A stretch of 64,000 bases of DNA from NCBI RefSeq assembly GCF_902706285.1, contig NZ_CACSKD010000003.1, forward strand, positions 1 to 64,000, read 5' to 3'. Positions 1-8,466 of the stretch are shown here, piece by piece. Each line of letters begins with the position of its first letter. The stretch's first letter is position 1. Both the position numbers and the translations under genes were made by a program. The notes under the pieces were generated by a model. It was not told the origin of the DNA. It made no database searches and saw only the letters and a list, made by a program, of their open reading frames with translations. Source of the stretch: Rhizobium sp. 18055 (GTDB lineage: Bacteria > Pseudomonadota > Alphaproteobacteria > Rhizobiales > Rhizobiaceae).

Positions 1-54
1 GGTGGCGGCTCGTCCGGGGGAGGCGGCGGCGGCGGCGGTGGCGGCGGCTGGTGA
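1..54 (+). CDS. C-terminal tail of an upstream gene (partial), Gly-rich
   Basis: Frame 1 is open from the window edge to TGA at 52-54 and encodes a tail of three Gly, two Ser, ten Gly and a final Trp. Low-complexity Gly-rich tails occur at the ends of some rhizobial proteins. From memory, xseA (exodeoxyribonuclease VII large subunit) lies near purD in this group and can have a Gly-rich end, but nothing here proves that identity. The tract could also be non-coding GGC repeat. Confidence 0.3.
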   Translation, partial: GGGSSGGGGGGGGGGGW

Positions 55-142
55 GCGTTTTGGCTTGACCCCGGGCGAGCGTTTTGGCTTGACCCCGGGC
101 GAGCGTTTTGGCTTGACCCCGGGCGAGCGTTTTGGCTTGACC
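53..142. repeat. 24-bp tandem repeat, 3.75 copies
   Basis: A 24-bp unit beginning GAGCGTTTTGGCTTGACC and ending CCGGGC is repeated at 53-76, 77-100 and 101-124, with a fourth partial copy at 125-142. The visible copies are identical. The array starts at the stop codon of the Gly-rich frame and ends about 50 bp before purD. An overlapping frame would read it as repeats of GERFGLTP, but I regard that as incidental. Perfect identity suggests recent expansion by slippage. Confidence 0.9.
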
Positions 143-192
143 TTTTCCTCCTCTGCCCTTAACCGCCAGACGGAAACGCGAAAGGGACGGGC

Positions 193-1464
193 ATGAAGGT
201 TCTGTTGATCGGATCGGGCGGACGCGAGCACGCACTGGCCTGGAAGCTGGCGCAATCACCTCAGCTGACCGAACTCTATGCGGCCCCCGGCAATCCCGGC
301 ATTGCCGACCACGCAACGCTGGTTGCGGTCAATGTCGAGGACAACGCTGCCGTCGTCGCCTTCTGCAAGGACAATACCATCGACTTCATCGTCGTCGGCC
401 CGGAAGCGCCGCTGGTCGCCGGCCTTAGCGATGCCCTGCGTGCCGCCGGCTTTGCCGTCTTCGGCCCGTCTGCCGCTGCCGCCCAGCTCGAGGGCTCCAA
501 GGGCTTCACCAAGGATATCTGCGCCCGCTACGATATTCCGACCGGAGCCTACCAGCGTTTCAACAATGGCCCCAAGGCGAAAGCCTATATCCGCGAGCAG
601 GGCGCCCCGATCGTCGTCAAGGCCGATGGTCTGGCGGCTGGCAAGGGCGTCACCGTGGCGATGACCGTCGATGAAGCGCTGGCCGCCGTCGATGATTGCT
701 TCGAAGGCGCATTCGGCGCTGCCGGTGCCGAAGTCGTGGTCGAAGCCTATCTCGATGGCGAGGAAGCCAGCTTCTTCTGCCTCAGCGACGGCACACATGC
801 GCTGGCGCTGGCAACAGCGCAGGATCACAAGCGGGTGGGCGAGGGCGATACCGGCCCCAACACCGGCGGCATGGGCGCCTATTCGCCGGCGCCTGTCATG
901 ACGCCTGAAATGGTCGAGCGCACCATGAAGGAAATCATCGAGCCGACCATGCGCGGTATGGCCGAAAGCGGCCATCCCTTCTCCGGCGTCTTCTTCGCCG
1001 GCCTGATGATCACCGCCAAGGGCCCGGAGCTGATCGAATACAACGTCCGCTTCGGCGATCCCGAATGCCAGGTGCTGATGATGCGCCTGAAGAGCGATCT
1101 TCTGCCGATCCTCTATGCCACGGCAACCGGCACGCTGGACAAGGTGACGGCCGAGTGGAGCGACGATCCCGCGCTGACCGTGGTCATGGCCTCGAAGGGG
1201 TATCCTGCGTCCTACGACAAGAACACGCCGATCAAGTCCATTCCCGACGCTGGCGAAGGCGCCAAGGTGTTTCATGCCGGCACAGCTTTGAAGGATGGCG
1301 CACTGGTTGCCACCGGCGGCCGCGTGCTGAACGTCACGGCGACAGGCAAGACCGTCGGCGAGGCGCAGAGCCACGCCTACGCCCTGCTCGACAAGGTGGA
1401 GTGGGACAACGGCTTCTGCCGCCGCGACATCGGCTGGCAGGCGATCAACCGCGAAAAAGCCTGA
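193..1464 (+). CDS. purD: Phosphoribosylamine--glycine ligase (GARS)
   Basis: PurD catalyses ATP-dependent ligation of glycine to 5-phosphoribosylamine, the second step of de novo purine synthesis, in the cytosol. The 423-residue protein has the family's usual length. It shows the N-terminal [13 protein letters not shown] signature at residues 7-19, an ATP-grasp region with [11 protein letters not shown] near residue 143, the GEEASFF segment, and RFGDPECQ near residue 286. The ATG at 193 follows directly after GGGACGGGC. It is transcribed alone here; other pur genes are not adjacent, which is common in alphaproteobacteria. Confidence 0.98.
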   Translation: MKVLLIGSGGREHALAWKLAQSPQLTELYAAPGNPGIADHATLVAVNVEDNAAVVAFCKDNTIDFIVVGPEAPLVAGLSDALRAAGFAVFGPSAAAAQLEGSKGFTKDICARYDIPTGAYQRFNNGPKAKAYIREQGAPIVVKADGLAAGKGVTVAMTVDEALAAVDDCFEGAFGAAGAEVVVEAYLDGEEASFFCLSDGTHALALATAQDHKRVGEGDTGPNTGGMGAYSPAPVMTPEMVERTMKEIIEPTMRGMAESGHPFSGVFFAGLMITAKGPELIEYNVRFGDPECQVLMMRLKSDLLPILYATATGTLDKVTAEWSDDPALTVVMASKGYPASYDKNTPIKSIPDAGEGAKVFHAGTALKDGALVATGGRVLNVTATGKTVGEAQSHAYALLDKVEWDNGFCRRDIGWQAINREKA

Positions 1465-1570
1465 TCCGACTGCGAAATCGGGTCAGTTCTCTAAATTTTT
1501 ACCCTTTCCCCTGACGGGATGGAAACAAAGCTGCGCTAAACCTGTGCCCAGGGTAAGACGGAGTGGTTCC

Positions 1571-2032
1571 ATGCGTCAGGTTTTTGTGGGTGTTATCGGT
1601 GTGTTGATGGCGGGCTCCGCCATGGCATCGTCGATCGATGTGATCGGCTCCGATGCATTTTCCGCCAATAGCAGCATCATCAACAAGGTCTGCACGACCT
1701 GCCCGCCGCTCCAGGTGTTGCAGGCAAAGCGCGACTACACCGTTCCGACGCTTGCAGACGGCGCTCTCCAGCAGTCGCAGATCCGTGATGTGAACGGCGA
1801 AAAGAAGCTGTACCGTACCGAGGGCTGGATGGGTGGTTCGCCTGTCGTGTTCGTCACCAAGGCACCGGCTGTATCGATGGTCGCTACCGCGCCGACCGTT
1901 GACGGCGTCGATACGGCGACGACATCAGCCGTCATCGGCGGCGATGCCAGGCCTGTAGCGGCAGGTGTTGCCGGCCAGGCGCTGGAACAAAACCCGCCTC
2001 TCGACGTTTCTTCTTTCAAGCTCAGGCCTTGA
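1571..2032 (+). CDS. Small secreted protein, HPE1-like (plant virulence effector-like domain)
   Basis: This is a predicted exported protein of 153 residues. The chosen ATG gives a clean signal peptide (MRQVFVGVIGVLMAGSAMA, residues 1-19); an in-frame ATG at 1544 would add nine residues and spoil it. The mature part begins SSIDVIGSD and has a CTTCPPL motif (Cys41, Cys44) and an RTEGWMGGSPVVFVTK segment. From memory this matches rhizobial proteins annotated as HPE1-like, named after a Liberibacter effector; that name does not show a role in virulence here. It is a single gene followed by a terminator-like hairpin. Confidence 0.6.
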   Translation: MRQVFVGVIGVLMAGSAMASSIDVIGSDAFSANSSIINKVCTTCPPLQVLQAKRDYTVPTLADGALQQSQIRDVNGEKKLYRTEGWMGGSPVVFVTKAPAVSMVATAPTVDGVDTATTSAVIGGDARPVAAGVAGQALEQNPPLDVSSFKLRP

Positions 2033-2098
2033 GTTCAAAGTTCCCTGCCCCTCCCGTCCAAAGTTTCGGTCGATCGGGGTTCCATCGTAAAGGTGGAT

Positions 2099-2134
2099 AA
2101 AATGCGTCCCTGAAGAGAAGCGGGGGCGCATTTT
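2099..2134 (+). terminator. Rho-independent terminator after the HPE1-like gene
   Basis: The arms AAAATGCGTCCC (2099-2110) and GGGGGCGCATTTT pair with one mismatch around an 11-nt loop and run into a T-rich tract. The site is 67 bp after the stop codon of the upstream gene. Confidence 0.7.
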
Positions 2135-2348
2135 CTATTTTATATTTCTACTCAATTATCTGATTTTGTAATTATGCAATCATCTACGCATTGGTTAAGT
2201 ATTTCTTAGATTAAAGCGGCCATTTTTAGCTACGACCGGTAGCAGCATGTCAATTGAGCAGCAGTAGCAGCAAGTGGCGCAACCCGCCCTTGCATACGCG
2301 GTAGGAAACCGCGCCGGATTATTTAACCGAGCTATGTTGCGAGGCATC
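2135..2348. other. AT-rich intergenic region upstream of a chemoreceptor gene
   Basis: About 210 bp, distinctly more AT-rich than its surroundings (notably 2135-2230), between the terminator and the first chemoreceptor. It probably holds the promoter, but I could not assign convincing -35 and -10 boxes. No gene was seen. Confidence 0.4.
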
Positions 2349-4169
2349 ATGAAGAATCTTAAAATTTCCAGGCAGCTGTTTTTGCTTGTCGCCGGTCTGA
2401 TGGTGGCGTTCTGCGTCGCCTCCTATCTACAGATCCGGTCATCGGCCGACGCCATCTATCACGAGCGCAACGAAATGCTCCGGACCCAGGTGGAGTCGGG
2501 CATCTCGATCATGCAGCAATATTACGATCGCGAAAAAGCCGGCGAACTCACGCACGATCAGGCCGTCGCACAGGCATACAAGCAGCTCAGCGGCATCCGC
2601 TTCGAGCCCAACGGCTATTTCATCGGTTACGACTACGACGTTGTTCTGCGCATCATCTACGACACGGCCAAGATTGGCAAAAGCAGCAAGGGCGTGCCGG
2701 ACTCGAAGGGCAAGCCTTATCGCGACGAAATCGTCAAGACCGGCAGGGCAGGCGGCGGCATCGTCGATTTCTACGGTCCGAAGCCTGGCCAGCCGGCCGA
2801 TGTGCTGGTCCGCAAGAGCGTCTACACCAAGGCATTCGAGCCCTGGCAGGTGGTCTTGGCAACCGGCGTCTATCTCGATGATCTCGACGCGCAGGTTCGT
2901 GCCGATGTCCTGAGGGCGCTCTCCGGCGGTCTTGTCGTGCTGCTTCTCGGTGGTGCGGCTGCCTTTTATGTCGTTCGCAGCATTTCGGCTCCACTGACGC
3001 GCATCCATCATGCTCTGCAGGCCGTTGCCGACGAGAACGTCACCATGGTCATTCCCCACACCGACATGAACAACGAAGTCGGCATGATGGCGAAGGCCAC
3101 CAAGTCGCTGCAGGAAAAGGTCCGTGAGCGCCACGCCATGTCCGAGCGCGAGGCAGCCCAGCAAATGGCGCTCGACGACGAACGCGAAAACAACCAGCGC
3201 CAGCAGCGCGACGAAACATCGGTTCAGGCCCATGTCGTCTCGACCATCGGCAAGGCCCTCGAACAGATCGCCCGTGGCGACCTGACGATACGCTGCGCCG
3301 ATCTCGGCCAGAAATACGCAGCCCTGCGTGACAACTTCAACGATGCCCTGACGCATCTCGAGGCTGCCATGTCCAAGGTCAGCGTCAAGGGCGGCGACAT
3401 CGCCGTCAGCAAGGAAGAGATCCGCCGCGCCTCCAACGAGCTGTCGCAGCGCACCGAGCGCCAGGCAGCAGCGCTGGAGGAAACCTCGGCAGCGCTCGAC
3501 CAGCTCAGCGTCGCCGTCCGCCACACCGCCGAAGGCGCCAAGGAAGCCAGCCAGCGCGTCCACTCGGTCAGCTCCGAAGCCAGCCGCAGCGATGCTGTGG
3601 TCACCCAGGCGATCGAAGCCATGGGCGGCATCGAAAAGTCGTCCGACGAGATCGGCAAGATCATCGGCGTCATCGACGACATCGCCTTCCAGACCAACCT
3701 TCTGGCGCTGAATGCCGGTGTTGAGGCCGCACGCGCCGGTGAATCAGGCAAGGGCTTTGCCGTCGTCGCCCAGGAAGTCCGCGAACTGGCTCAGCGCTCC
3801 GCCGCTGCCGCCAAGGAGATCAAGGACCAGATCGCCCGCTCCTCCGGTCAGGTCGATCAGGGGGTCCGTCTTGTCGGCGAGGCCGGCGAAGCGCTGAAGC
3901 GGATTTCAGATCAGATCAAGGCCGCCAACGACATCGTCTCGAAGATCGCCCACAGCGCCTCCGAGCAGGACACCACGCTGCGTGCCATCACCTCGTCGAT
4001 CAACCAGCTCGACGCCGCCACCCAGCAGAACGCCGCCATGGCCGAAGAGACGACCGCCTCGGCCGAATCGCTGGCCAGTGATACCGACGAACTGCTGCAC
4101 CTGATCAGCAGCTTCCGCGTCGGCAATGGCAGCGACCATAACGCCAACCAGACCCGCCGCGCCGCATAA
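2349..4169 (+). CDS. Methyl-accepting chemotaxis protein, single Cache domain, membrane-bound
   Basis: Chemoreceptor of about 606 residues that senses a ligand outside the inner membrane and controls CheA through CheW. TM1 is at about residues 9-26. A periplasmic sCache-type domain (about 33-185) contains FEPNGYFIGYDYD and GKPYRDEIVKTGRAGGG. TM2 is at about 190-209, followed by HAMP and a long methylated coiled coil. The highly conserved tip ([27 protein letters not shown]) starts near residue 438. The ATG at 2349 was chosen because it puts TM1 at the N-terminus and follows GAGG at 2341; upstream in-frame ATGs at 2274 and 2334 are less likely. The C-terminus is RRAA. The ligand is unknown; related Cache domains often bind small organic acids. 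Confidence 0.93.
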   Translation: MKNLKISRQLFLLVAGLMVAFCVASYLQIRSSADAIYHERNEMLRTQVESGISIMQQYYDREKAGELTHDQAVAQAYKQLSGIRFEPNGYFIGYDYDVVLRIIYDTAKIGKSSKGVPDSKGKPYRDEIVKTGRAGGGIVDFYGPKPGQPADVLVRKSVYTKAFEPWQVVLATGVYLDDLDAQVRADVLRALSGGLVVLLLGGAAAFYVVRSISAPLTRIHHALQAVADENVTMVIPHTDMNNEVGMMAKATKSLQEKVRERHAMSEREAAQQMALDDERENNQRQQRDETSVQAHVVSTIGKALEQIARGDLTIRCADLGQKYAALRDNFNDALTHLEAAMSKVSVKGGDIAVSKEEIRRASNELSQRTERQAAALEETSAALDQLSVAVRHTAEGAKEASQRVHSVSSEASRSDAVVTQAIEAMGGIEKSSDEIGKIIGVIDDIAFQTNLLALNAGVEAARAGESGKGFAVVAQEVRELAQRSAAAAKEIKDQIARSSGQVDQGVRLVGEAGEALKRISDQIKAANDIVSKIAHSASEQDTTLRAITSSINQLDAATQQNAAMAEETTASAESLASDTDELLHLISSFRVGNGSDHNANQTRRAA

Positions 4170-4192
4170 GGCCTGGCGCGAGGATGCCGATC

Positions 4193-4223
4193 ACGGCCGC
4201 TGGAGCACTCCGGCGGCCGTTTT
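4193..4223 (+). terminator. Rho-independent terminator after the Cache chemoreceptor
   Basis: A perfect 8-bp stem (ACGGCCGC 4193-4200, GCGGCCGT 4213-4220) with a 12-nt loop and a run of four T, 24 bp after the stop codon. Confidence 0.85.
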
Positions 4224-4291
4224 GCTTTGCTGCACGCACAAGCCGCCCGTTTCAGATCGTTTGCGACGTTCCATTTTTTGGCGGCGTGGTC

Positions 4292-4410
4292 AGATCCTCG
4301 GCACAAGGCCGAGGATGACGCAAGTTACGTGTAAACGTCTGTATTTCAATAGGTTGTAGTTTGTGCGCGCCCTCTCCATCGTCATGCTCGGGCTTGTCCC
4401 GAGCATCTGC
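4292..4410. repeat. Pair of facing palindromic intergenic repeats
   Basis: Two related palindromic units lie in opposite orientation: AGATCCTCGGCACAAGGCCG and following bases (4292-4320), and GTCATGCTCGGGCTTGTCCC and following bases (4381-4410). The reverse complement of the first begins GTCATCCTCGGCCTTGTGCC, clearly related to the second. This is the GTCAT-CTCGG...CCGAG-ATCT repeat common between genes in rhizobia and other alphaproteobacteria (RIME-like). The rest of the 4224-4513 gap holds no gene I can support. Confidence 0.75.
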
Positions 4411-4513
4411 AACCGTCCGATTGGCGCAACGTGAATGGACCTTGCGGACAATCCGGAAGATGACGCCAGGCGCGTGGTACAGGCCACGATCAAGCCCCGA
4501 ATGCCTGGCAGCC

Positions 4514-5005
4514 TCAGTCTTGATCATCAACCAGCTCGGCCAGCCGATCGATCTCCCTGTCGGAGAAAACCGCAATCCCCGCCTGCGTCAACAACGCCGC
4601 CGTCACGCCGCTCCCGCTGTGTCTGGCGCCTGAGAACGAGCCGTCATAGATGAAGCCGGAGCCGCAGGACGGGCTGCCGTCGATCAATAGCGCGTAGCGG
4701 CAGCCGGTTTCGGTGGCGAGACTGAGCGCATTCTCCGCAGCCTGCCGGAACCCGTCGGTCACATCGCCACCTGATATCTCGACGACGCGCGCCCGGCCTG
4801 CCAGCACATCCGCACCCGCAGCCCCGCCTTCGATCTCCGCCGGCGGCCGTGGCACCGGCATGCCGGCCGACATCTCGGGACAGATCGTCACCAGCCGGCC
4901 TTCCGCCCGCCAACGCTCGATCGCCGGATGGACGAGTGGCTTCGCCTGGCCGTCATAGCGAACGGCATGGCCCATGAGACAGGCACTGACGAGAATCTTC
5001 TGCAT
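4514..5005 (-). CDS. DUF523 family protein
   Basis: A 163-residue protein of the DUF523 family, whose biochemical role is not established. The family hallmarks are present: ILVSACLMG near the N-terminus, VRYDG, CPEM, GMPVPRPPAEI and LIDGSPSCGSGFIYDG. Conserved Cys residues in SACL, CPE and PSCG could form a metal or redox site. The ATG at 5005 was preferred to an in-frame ATG at 5047 because family members start close to the ILVSACL segment. It lies downstream of the antitoxin gene on the same strand. Confidence 0.85.
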   Translation of the reverse strand: MQKILVSACLMGHAVRYDGQAKPLVHPAIERWRAEGRLVTICPEMSAGMPVPRPPAEIEGGAAGADVLAGRARVVEISGGDVTDGFRQAAENALSLATETGCRYALLIDGSPSCGSGFIYDGSFSGARHSGSGVTAALLTQAGIAVFSDREIDRLAELVDDQD

Positions 5006-5043
5006 GGATTGGGCATATCGCGGAGGAGCCCGCAGTTCCAGCC

Positions 5044-5358
5044 TCAAGCGGCAGCAACGGCGAGATGGACGCCGGTCTCTTGCTGCAACCGGCTTATGAT
5101 GCCGAACAGATTGTCGGCCCGTGGATTGCCCTTGGCGCTAAACATTCGCATCAGGCTCTTCGGCGGCGTTCCGACCAGCTCGGCAAGTCGCTCGAAGCCA
5201 ACCGTCGCATTGATGAAATCGCGCAGGACCGCCTTGCCGGTCTCGACGTCGCCGGACAGCAGCAGTTCCACGGCATCCGAAAGCAGTGCCGCGCGAAAAG
5301 CGGCATCGCTGGCCGCGCGCGCCTTGATCGTGTCCCTGAAATCGCGTGTCAGTGCCAT
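5044..5358 (-). CDS. HigA-like antitoxin (addiction module antidote, HI1420/COG3636 type)
   Basis: A 104-residue helix-turn-helix protein of the addiction-module antidote family, expected to bind and neutralise a RelE/HigB-fold toxin and to repress its own operon. The HTH is in the segment with GFERLAELVGTPPKSLMRMFS, followed by GNPRADNLFGIISRLQ, a typical family C-terminus. Its start is one base downstream of the stop of the preceding toxin frame, the usual toxin-first order for this type. The antitoxin frame is intact while the toxin is interrupted, so it may be left without a functional partner. Confidence 0.85.
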   Translation of the reverse strand: MALTRDFRDTIKARAASDAAFRAALLSDAVELLLSGDVETGKAVLRDFINATVGFERLAELVGTPPKSLMRMFSAKGNPRADNLFGIISRLQQETGVHLAVAAA

Positions 5359-5359
5359 C

Positions 5360-5680
5360 TCATCGGCCCTTTCTCTGCTTGTAATCGACCCAGCGCATCA
5401 GCGCCGTGGCGATATCGGCCCGCTGCCGTTTCTTTGTTCCGCCGGCCAGCAGGATGACCAGCTGCTCGCCGTCGCGCCCGAAATAGATCCGATATCCCGG
5501 CCCGTAGTCGATCCGTTATTCGAGCAGGCCGGAACCGACGCCCTTTACATTGGAGAGGTTGCCGGCCTCGATGCGTGTCAGCGCGATGGCGACCTTCGAC
5601 GCAGCGCGCGCCTCAATGCCGGCAAACCACAGCGCGAAAGGGCTTGAACCGTCCTGATCCAGATATTCGAGGATCTTCAT
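5360..5680 (-). pseudogene. HigB/RelE-type toxin (HI1419/COG3657 type) with internal TAA
   Basis: Reading the minus strand from ATG at 5680 gives MKILEYLDQDGSSPFALWF..., typical of addiction-module killer proteins. An in-frame TAA lies at 5516-5518 (codon 55), immediately before RIDYGPGYRIYFGRDGEQL and LLAGGTKKRQ, the most conserved part of the family. The same frame stays open to TGA at 5360-5362, 106 residues in total, the normal length. A single substitution at the TAA codon would restore a full toxin. The truncated 54-residue product lacks the catalytic C-terminal half, so the toxin is probably inactive. The missing part is recognisable without any frameshift, so this is a nonsense allele and not a chance match. 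Confidence 0.88.
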
Positions 5681-5832
5681 GCCAAAATGGTATCACATGC
5701 GTTACCAATATCAATCAGCAACCCTTGCATGGCGAGCATGAACGTGGTCATGGGAAAGCTGAAGCATTGGCCCTGCAGCGCCGTCGTCGAGCGAGGGTTC
5801 CGGCCAGCCGATCATCGAGAGCAAAGCATAGC

Positions 5833-6273
5833 ATGACGACCCTCGCAGCCTACGCCGGCCTCTTCGCCATCTCCTTCATCGCCGCGACCATCTTCCCGAT
5901 GCAGTCGGAAGCGGGCCTTGTTGCGCTGATCGTCTCGGGCAAATACGCGACGCTGTTGCTGGTCGCCTTCGCCAGCGCCGGCAATGTCTTGGGCTCGGTG
6001 GTCAACTGGCTGCTCGGCATGGGCATCGAGCGCTTTCGCGATCGCCCGTGGTTTCCGGTCGGGGGTGTGGCGTTCGACCGCGCGCAGCGCTGGTATCAGC
6101 GCTATGGCAAGTGGTCGCTGCTGGCGAGCTGGCTGCCCATCGTCGGTGATCCGATCACCGTGATCGCTGGCGTCATGAAGGAGCCGTTCGTGACCTTCAT
6201 CGTCCTGGTCACCATCGCCAAAACCGCGCGTTACGCGGTTCTGGCTGTCGTCACGGCAGGCGTCATCGGCTGA
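5833..6273 (+). CDS. YqaA family membrane protein (DedA/SNARE-associated-like)
   Basis: A 146-residue integral membrane protein resembling YqaA, a small relative of the DedA/VTT family. It has several hydrophobic segments (about 5-25, 35-62, 96-118 and 122-144), the GNVLGSVVNWLLG segment, and a conserved amphipathic part RWYQRYGKWSLLASWLPIVGDP containing the typical WxPxxGDP-like motif. Family members are thought to act in membrane lipid or ion homeostasis; the substrate is unknown. The ATG at 5833 directly precedes the first membrane segment; the longer in-frame extension has no family-like content. It converges on glyS with a 15-bp gap. Confidence 0.85.
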   Translation: MTTLAAYAGLFAISFIAATIFPMQSEAGLVALIVSGKYATLLLVAFASAGNVLGSVVNWLLGMGIERFRDRPWFPVGGVAFDRAQRWYQRYGKWSLLASWLPIVGDPITVIAGVMKEPFVTFIVLVTIAKTARYAVLAVVTAGVIG

Positions 6274-6288
6274 CGCCCGCTCTTTTTC

Positions 6289-8466
6289 TTAGCCTGCGAT
6301 CTTCGAGAAGTCGGCAACGGTGCCAGTAGCTTCGCGGATCAGGCGCAGCAGCGCGAGACGATTGGCGCGGATGGCGGCATCCTCGTCGTTGACCAGAACA
6401 TCGGTGAAGAACCGGTCGACAGGCGCGCGCAGCGTCGAAAGCGCTGCCATCGCCGAGCGGAAATCTTCCTTCTCGATCGCTGCCGACGCCTCGGCAGACG
6501 CCTTGGTGATCGCCGCAAACAGTTCCTTCTCGGCATCGAGCTTCAACAGCGGCTCCGACACGCCATCGGCAACGACGGTGCCCTTCTTCTCCTCGGCAGC
6601 CAGCAGCTGCACGGCGCGCTTGGTGCCGGCGAGCAGGTTCTTGCCGTCCTCGGAGCTGACGAAGGCCGTCAGCGCCTCGACCCGGCGGGCGACCATGCGC
6701 AGGTCGTCGGTCTCCGGCGTCAGCACCGCGTCGATCAGGTCGTGGCGGGCGCCCTGGTCGCGCAGGTAGACCTTCAGGCGGTCATGGAAGAACGACAGCA
6801 GGTCGAGCTGGCGCGACATGTCGTCGGCTGCAACCTTGCTTGAGGTATCCATGTCGATGCGGGCCATGTGGCTGACGATCCGCGGCAGCAGCGTCAGGTG
6901 CACGCCGCGCTCGAGAATGATGCGGATGACGCCGAGCGCTGCACGGCGCAGCGCAAACGGGTCCTTCGAGCCGGTCGGCTTTTCGTCGACCGCCCAGAAG
7001 CCGATCAGCGTATCCAGCTTGTCGGCGAGCGCTACCGTGATCGCCACCTTGTCCTGCGGCAGCTTGTCGGACGGGCCCTGCGGCTTGTAATGCTCTTCGA
7101 TGGCGGTGGAGACGACGGCGTCCTCGCCCTGCAGCGCCGCATATTTGCGGCCCATCACGCCCTGCAGCTCCGGGAATTCGCCGACCGCTTCGGTGCGAAG
7201 GTCGGCCTTGGCCAGCACCACGGCGCGATCGACCAGCTTGTAGTCGGCGCCGGCCGGGAAGGCCACCTTGGCGGCCATGGCGCGGATGCGCTCGACCCGC
7301 TCGCCCTGGGTGCCGAGCTTGGCATGGAAGGTGACGTTCAGCGCATCGAGCTTCGCCATCCGCTGGTCGAGCGGCTTCTTGAGGTCGAGGCTGAACTTTT
7401 TGGCGGACGTCTCCAGCGTTTCAAGATCCGGCAGGTTGCCCTGGTCGCGCTTCCAGAAATGCAGCGCGTCGGAGAGCCGTGCACGCACCACCTTGCCGTT
7501 GCCGTGAATGATTTCCTTGCCGCCATCGCTGGCCTCGATGTTGGAAATCAGGATGAAATTGTTCGAAAGCGTCTCTTCGCCCGGTTTGCGGGTGACGAAA
7601 CACTTCTGGTTGGTCTTGATCGTCAGGCGGATGATCTCAGACGGGATCGCCAGGTAATCCGCCTCGAAGCTGCCCATCAGCACCTGCGGCCATTCGACCA
7701 GCCCGGACACCTCTTCCAGCAGGCCTTCGTCCTCGACCAGCTCCAACCCATTGGCGAAGGCGACGTCGCGGGCATCATGCAGGATGATGTCCTTGCGGCG
7801 CTCGGCATCGAGGATCACCTTGGCCTTTTCGAGGCTGGCGACATAATCGTCGAAACGCTTGACGGTGATCGCCGCAGGCGCATGGAAGCGGTGGCCATAG
7901 GTGATGTTCGAGGCGACGATGCCGGCGATCTCGAACGGAATGACCGAGGTCTCTTCATGCTCGGTGCCGAACACGCAGACGATCGACTGCAGTGGCCGCA
8001 CCCAGCGCAGCGAGCCCGGCTGCGCCGAGGCCTTGCCCCAGCGCATCGGCTTCGGCCACGGGAAATCGCGGATGATCGATGGCATCACCTCGGCGATGAT
8101 CTCCTCGGCGGCGCGGCCGGCCTTGGAGATGATCGCGACATAGAAATCGCCCTTCTTCGGATCGCTCTGAACCTGCGCTTCGGCAATCGACGAAAGCCCG
8201 GCACCGCGCAAAAAGCCCTCGATCGCCTTCTCGTTGGCATCGGTGCGCGGACCCTTGCGCTCTTCGCGCACGTCTGCGGACCGCGCGGTGAGGCCGCGAA
8301 TGTCGAGCGTCAGCCGGCGCGGCGTCCAGTATTCGCGCGCACCCTCGTAGGAAAGACCGGCTTCGACCAGCGCGTCGGTGACGAGCTTCTTCAGGTCGCC
8401 GGCAGCCTTGCGCTGCAGGCGGGCCGGGATCTCTTCGGAGCGGAGTTCTAGGAGCAGATCGGGCAT
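6289..8466 (-). CDS. glyS: Glycine--tRNA ligase beta subunit
   Basis: Beta chain of the bacterial heterotetrameric glycyl-tRNA synthetase, which binds and charges tRNA-Gly together with the alpha chain GlyQ. The 725-residue protein starts [21 protein letters not shown], the classic GlyS N-terminus, and carries the TNQKCF segment, the HD-like central part and a C-terminal DALR-type anticodon-binding region (about 600-700). The glyQ gene is not adjacent: the 444 bp upstream of the start are a repeat-rich gap followed by the divergent tex gene. The alpha subunit must lie outside the window. Confidence 0.97.
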   Translation of the reverse strand: MPDLLLELRSEEIPARLQRKAAGDLKKLVTDALVEAGLSYEGAREYWTPRRLTLDIRGLTARSADVREERKGPRTDANEKAIEGFLRGAGLSSIAEAQVQSDPKKGDFYVAIISKAGRAAEEIIAEVMPSIIRDFPWPKPMRWGKASAQPGSLRWVRPLQSIVCVFGTEHEETSVIPFEIAGIVASNITYGHRFHAPAAITVKRFDDYVASLEKAKVILDAERRKDIILHDARDVAFANGLELVEDEGLLEEVSGLVEWPQVLMGSFEADYLAIPSEIIRLTIKTNQKCFVTRKPGEETLSNNFILISNIEASDGGKEIIHGNGKVVRARLSDALHFWKRDQGNLPDLETLETSAKKFSLDLKKPLDQRMAKLDALNVTFHAKLGTQGERVERIRAMAAKVAFPAGADYKLVDRAVVLAKADLRTEAVGEFPELQGVMGRKYAALQGEDAVVSTAIEEHYKPQGPSDKLPQDKVAITVALADKLDTLIGFWAVDEKPTGSKDPFALRRAALGVIRIILERGVHLTLLPRIVSHMARIDMDTSSKVAADDMSRQLDLLSFFHDRLKVYLRDQGARHDLIDAVLTPETDDLRMVARRVEALTAFVSSEDGKNLLAGTKRAVQLLAAEEKKGTVVADGVSEPLLKLDAEKELFAAITKASAEASAAIEKEDFRSAMAALSTLRAPVDRFFTDVLVNDEDAAIRANRLALLRLIREATGTVADFSKIAG

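Noticed and set aside
2..196. 64-residue frame running through the 24-bp tandem repeat into purD
   Set aside because: Its sequence is low-complexity Ala and repeated GERFGLTP and it overlaps the purD start; nothing supports it as a gene.
256..1374. Long open frames opposite purD, chemoreceptor, tex, dxs and other genes
   Set aside because: They mirror codon bias of GC-rich genes on the other strand and show no protein-family features.
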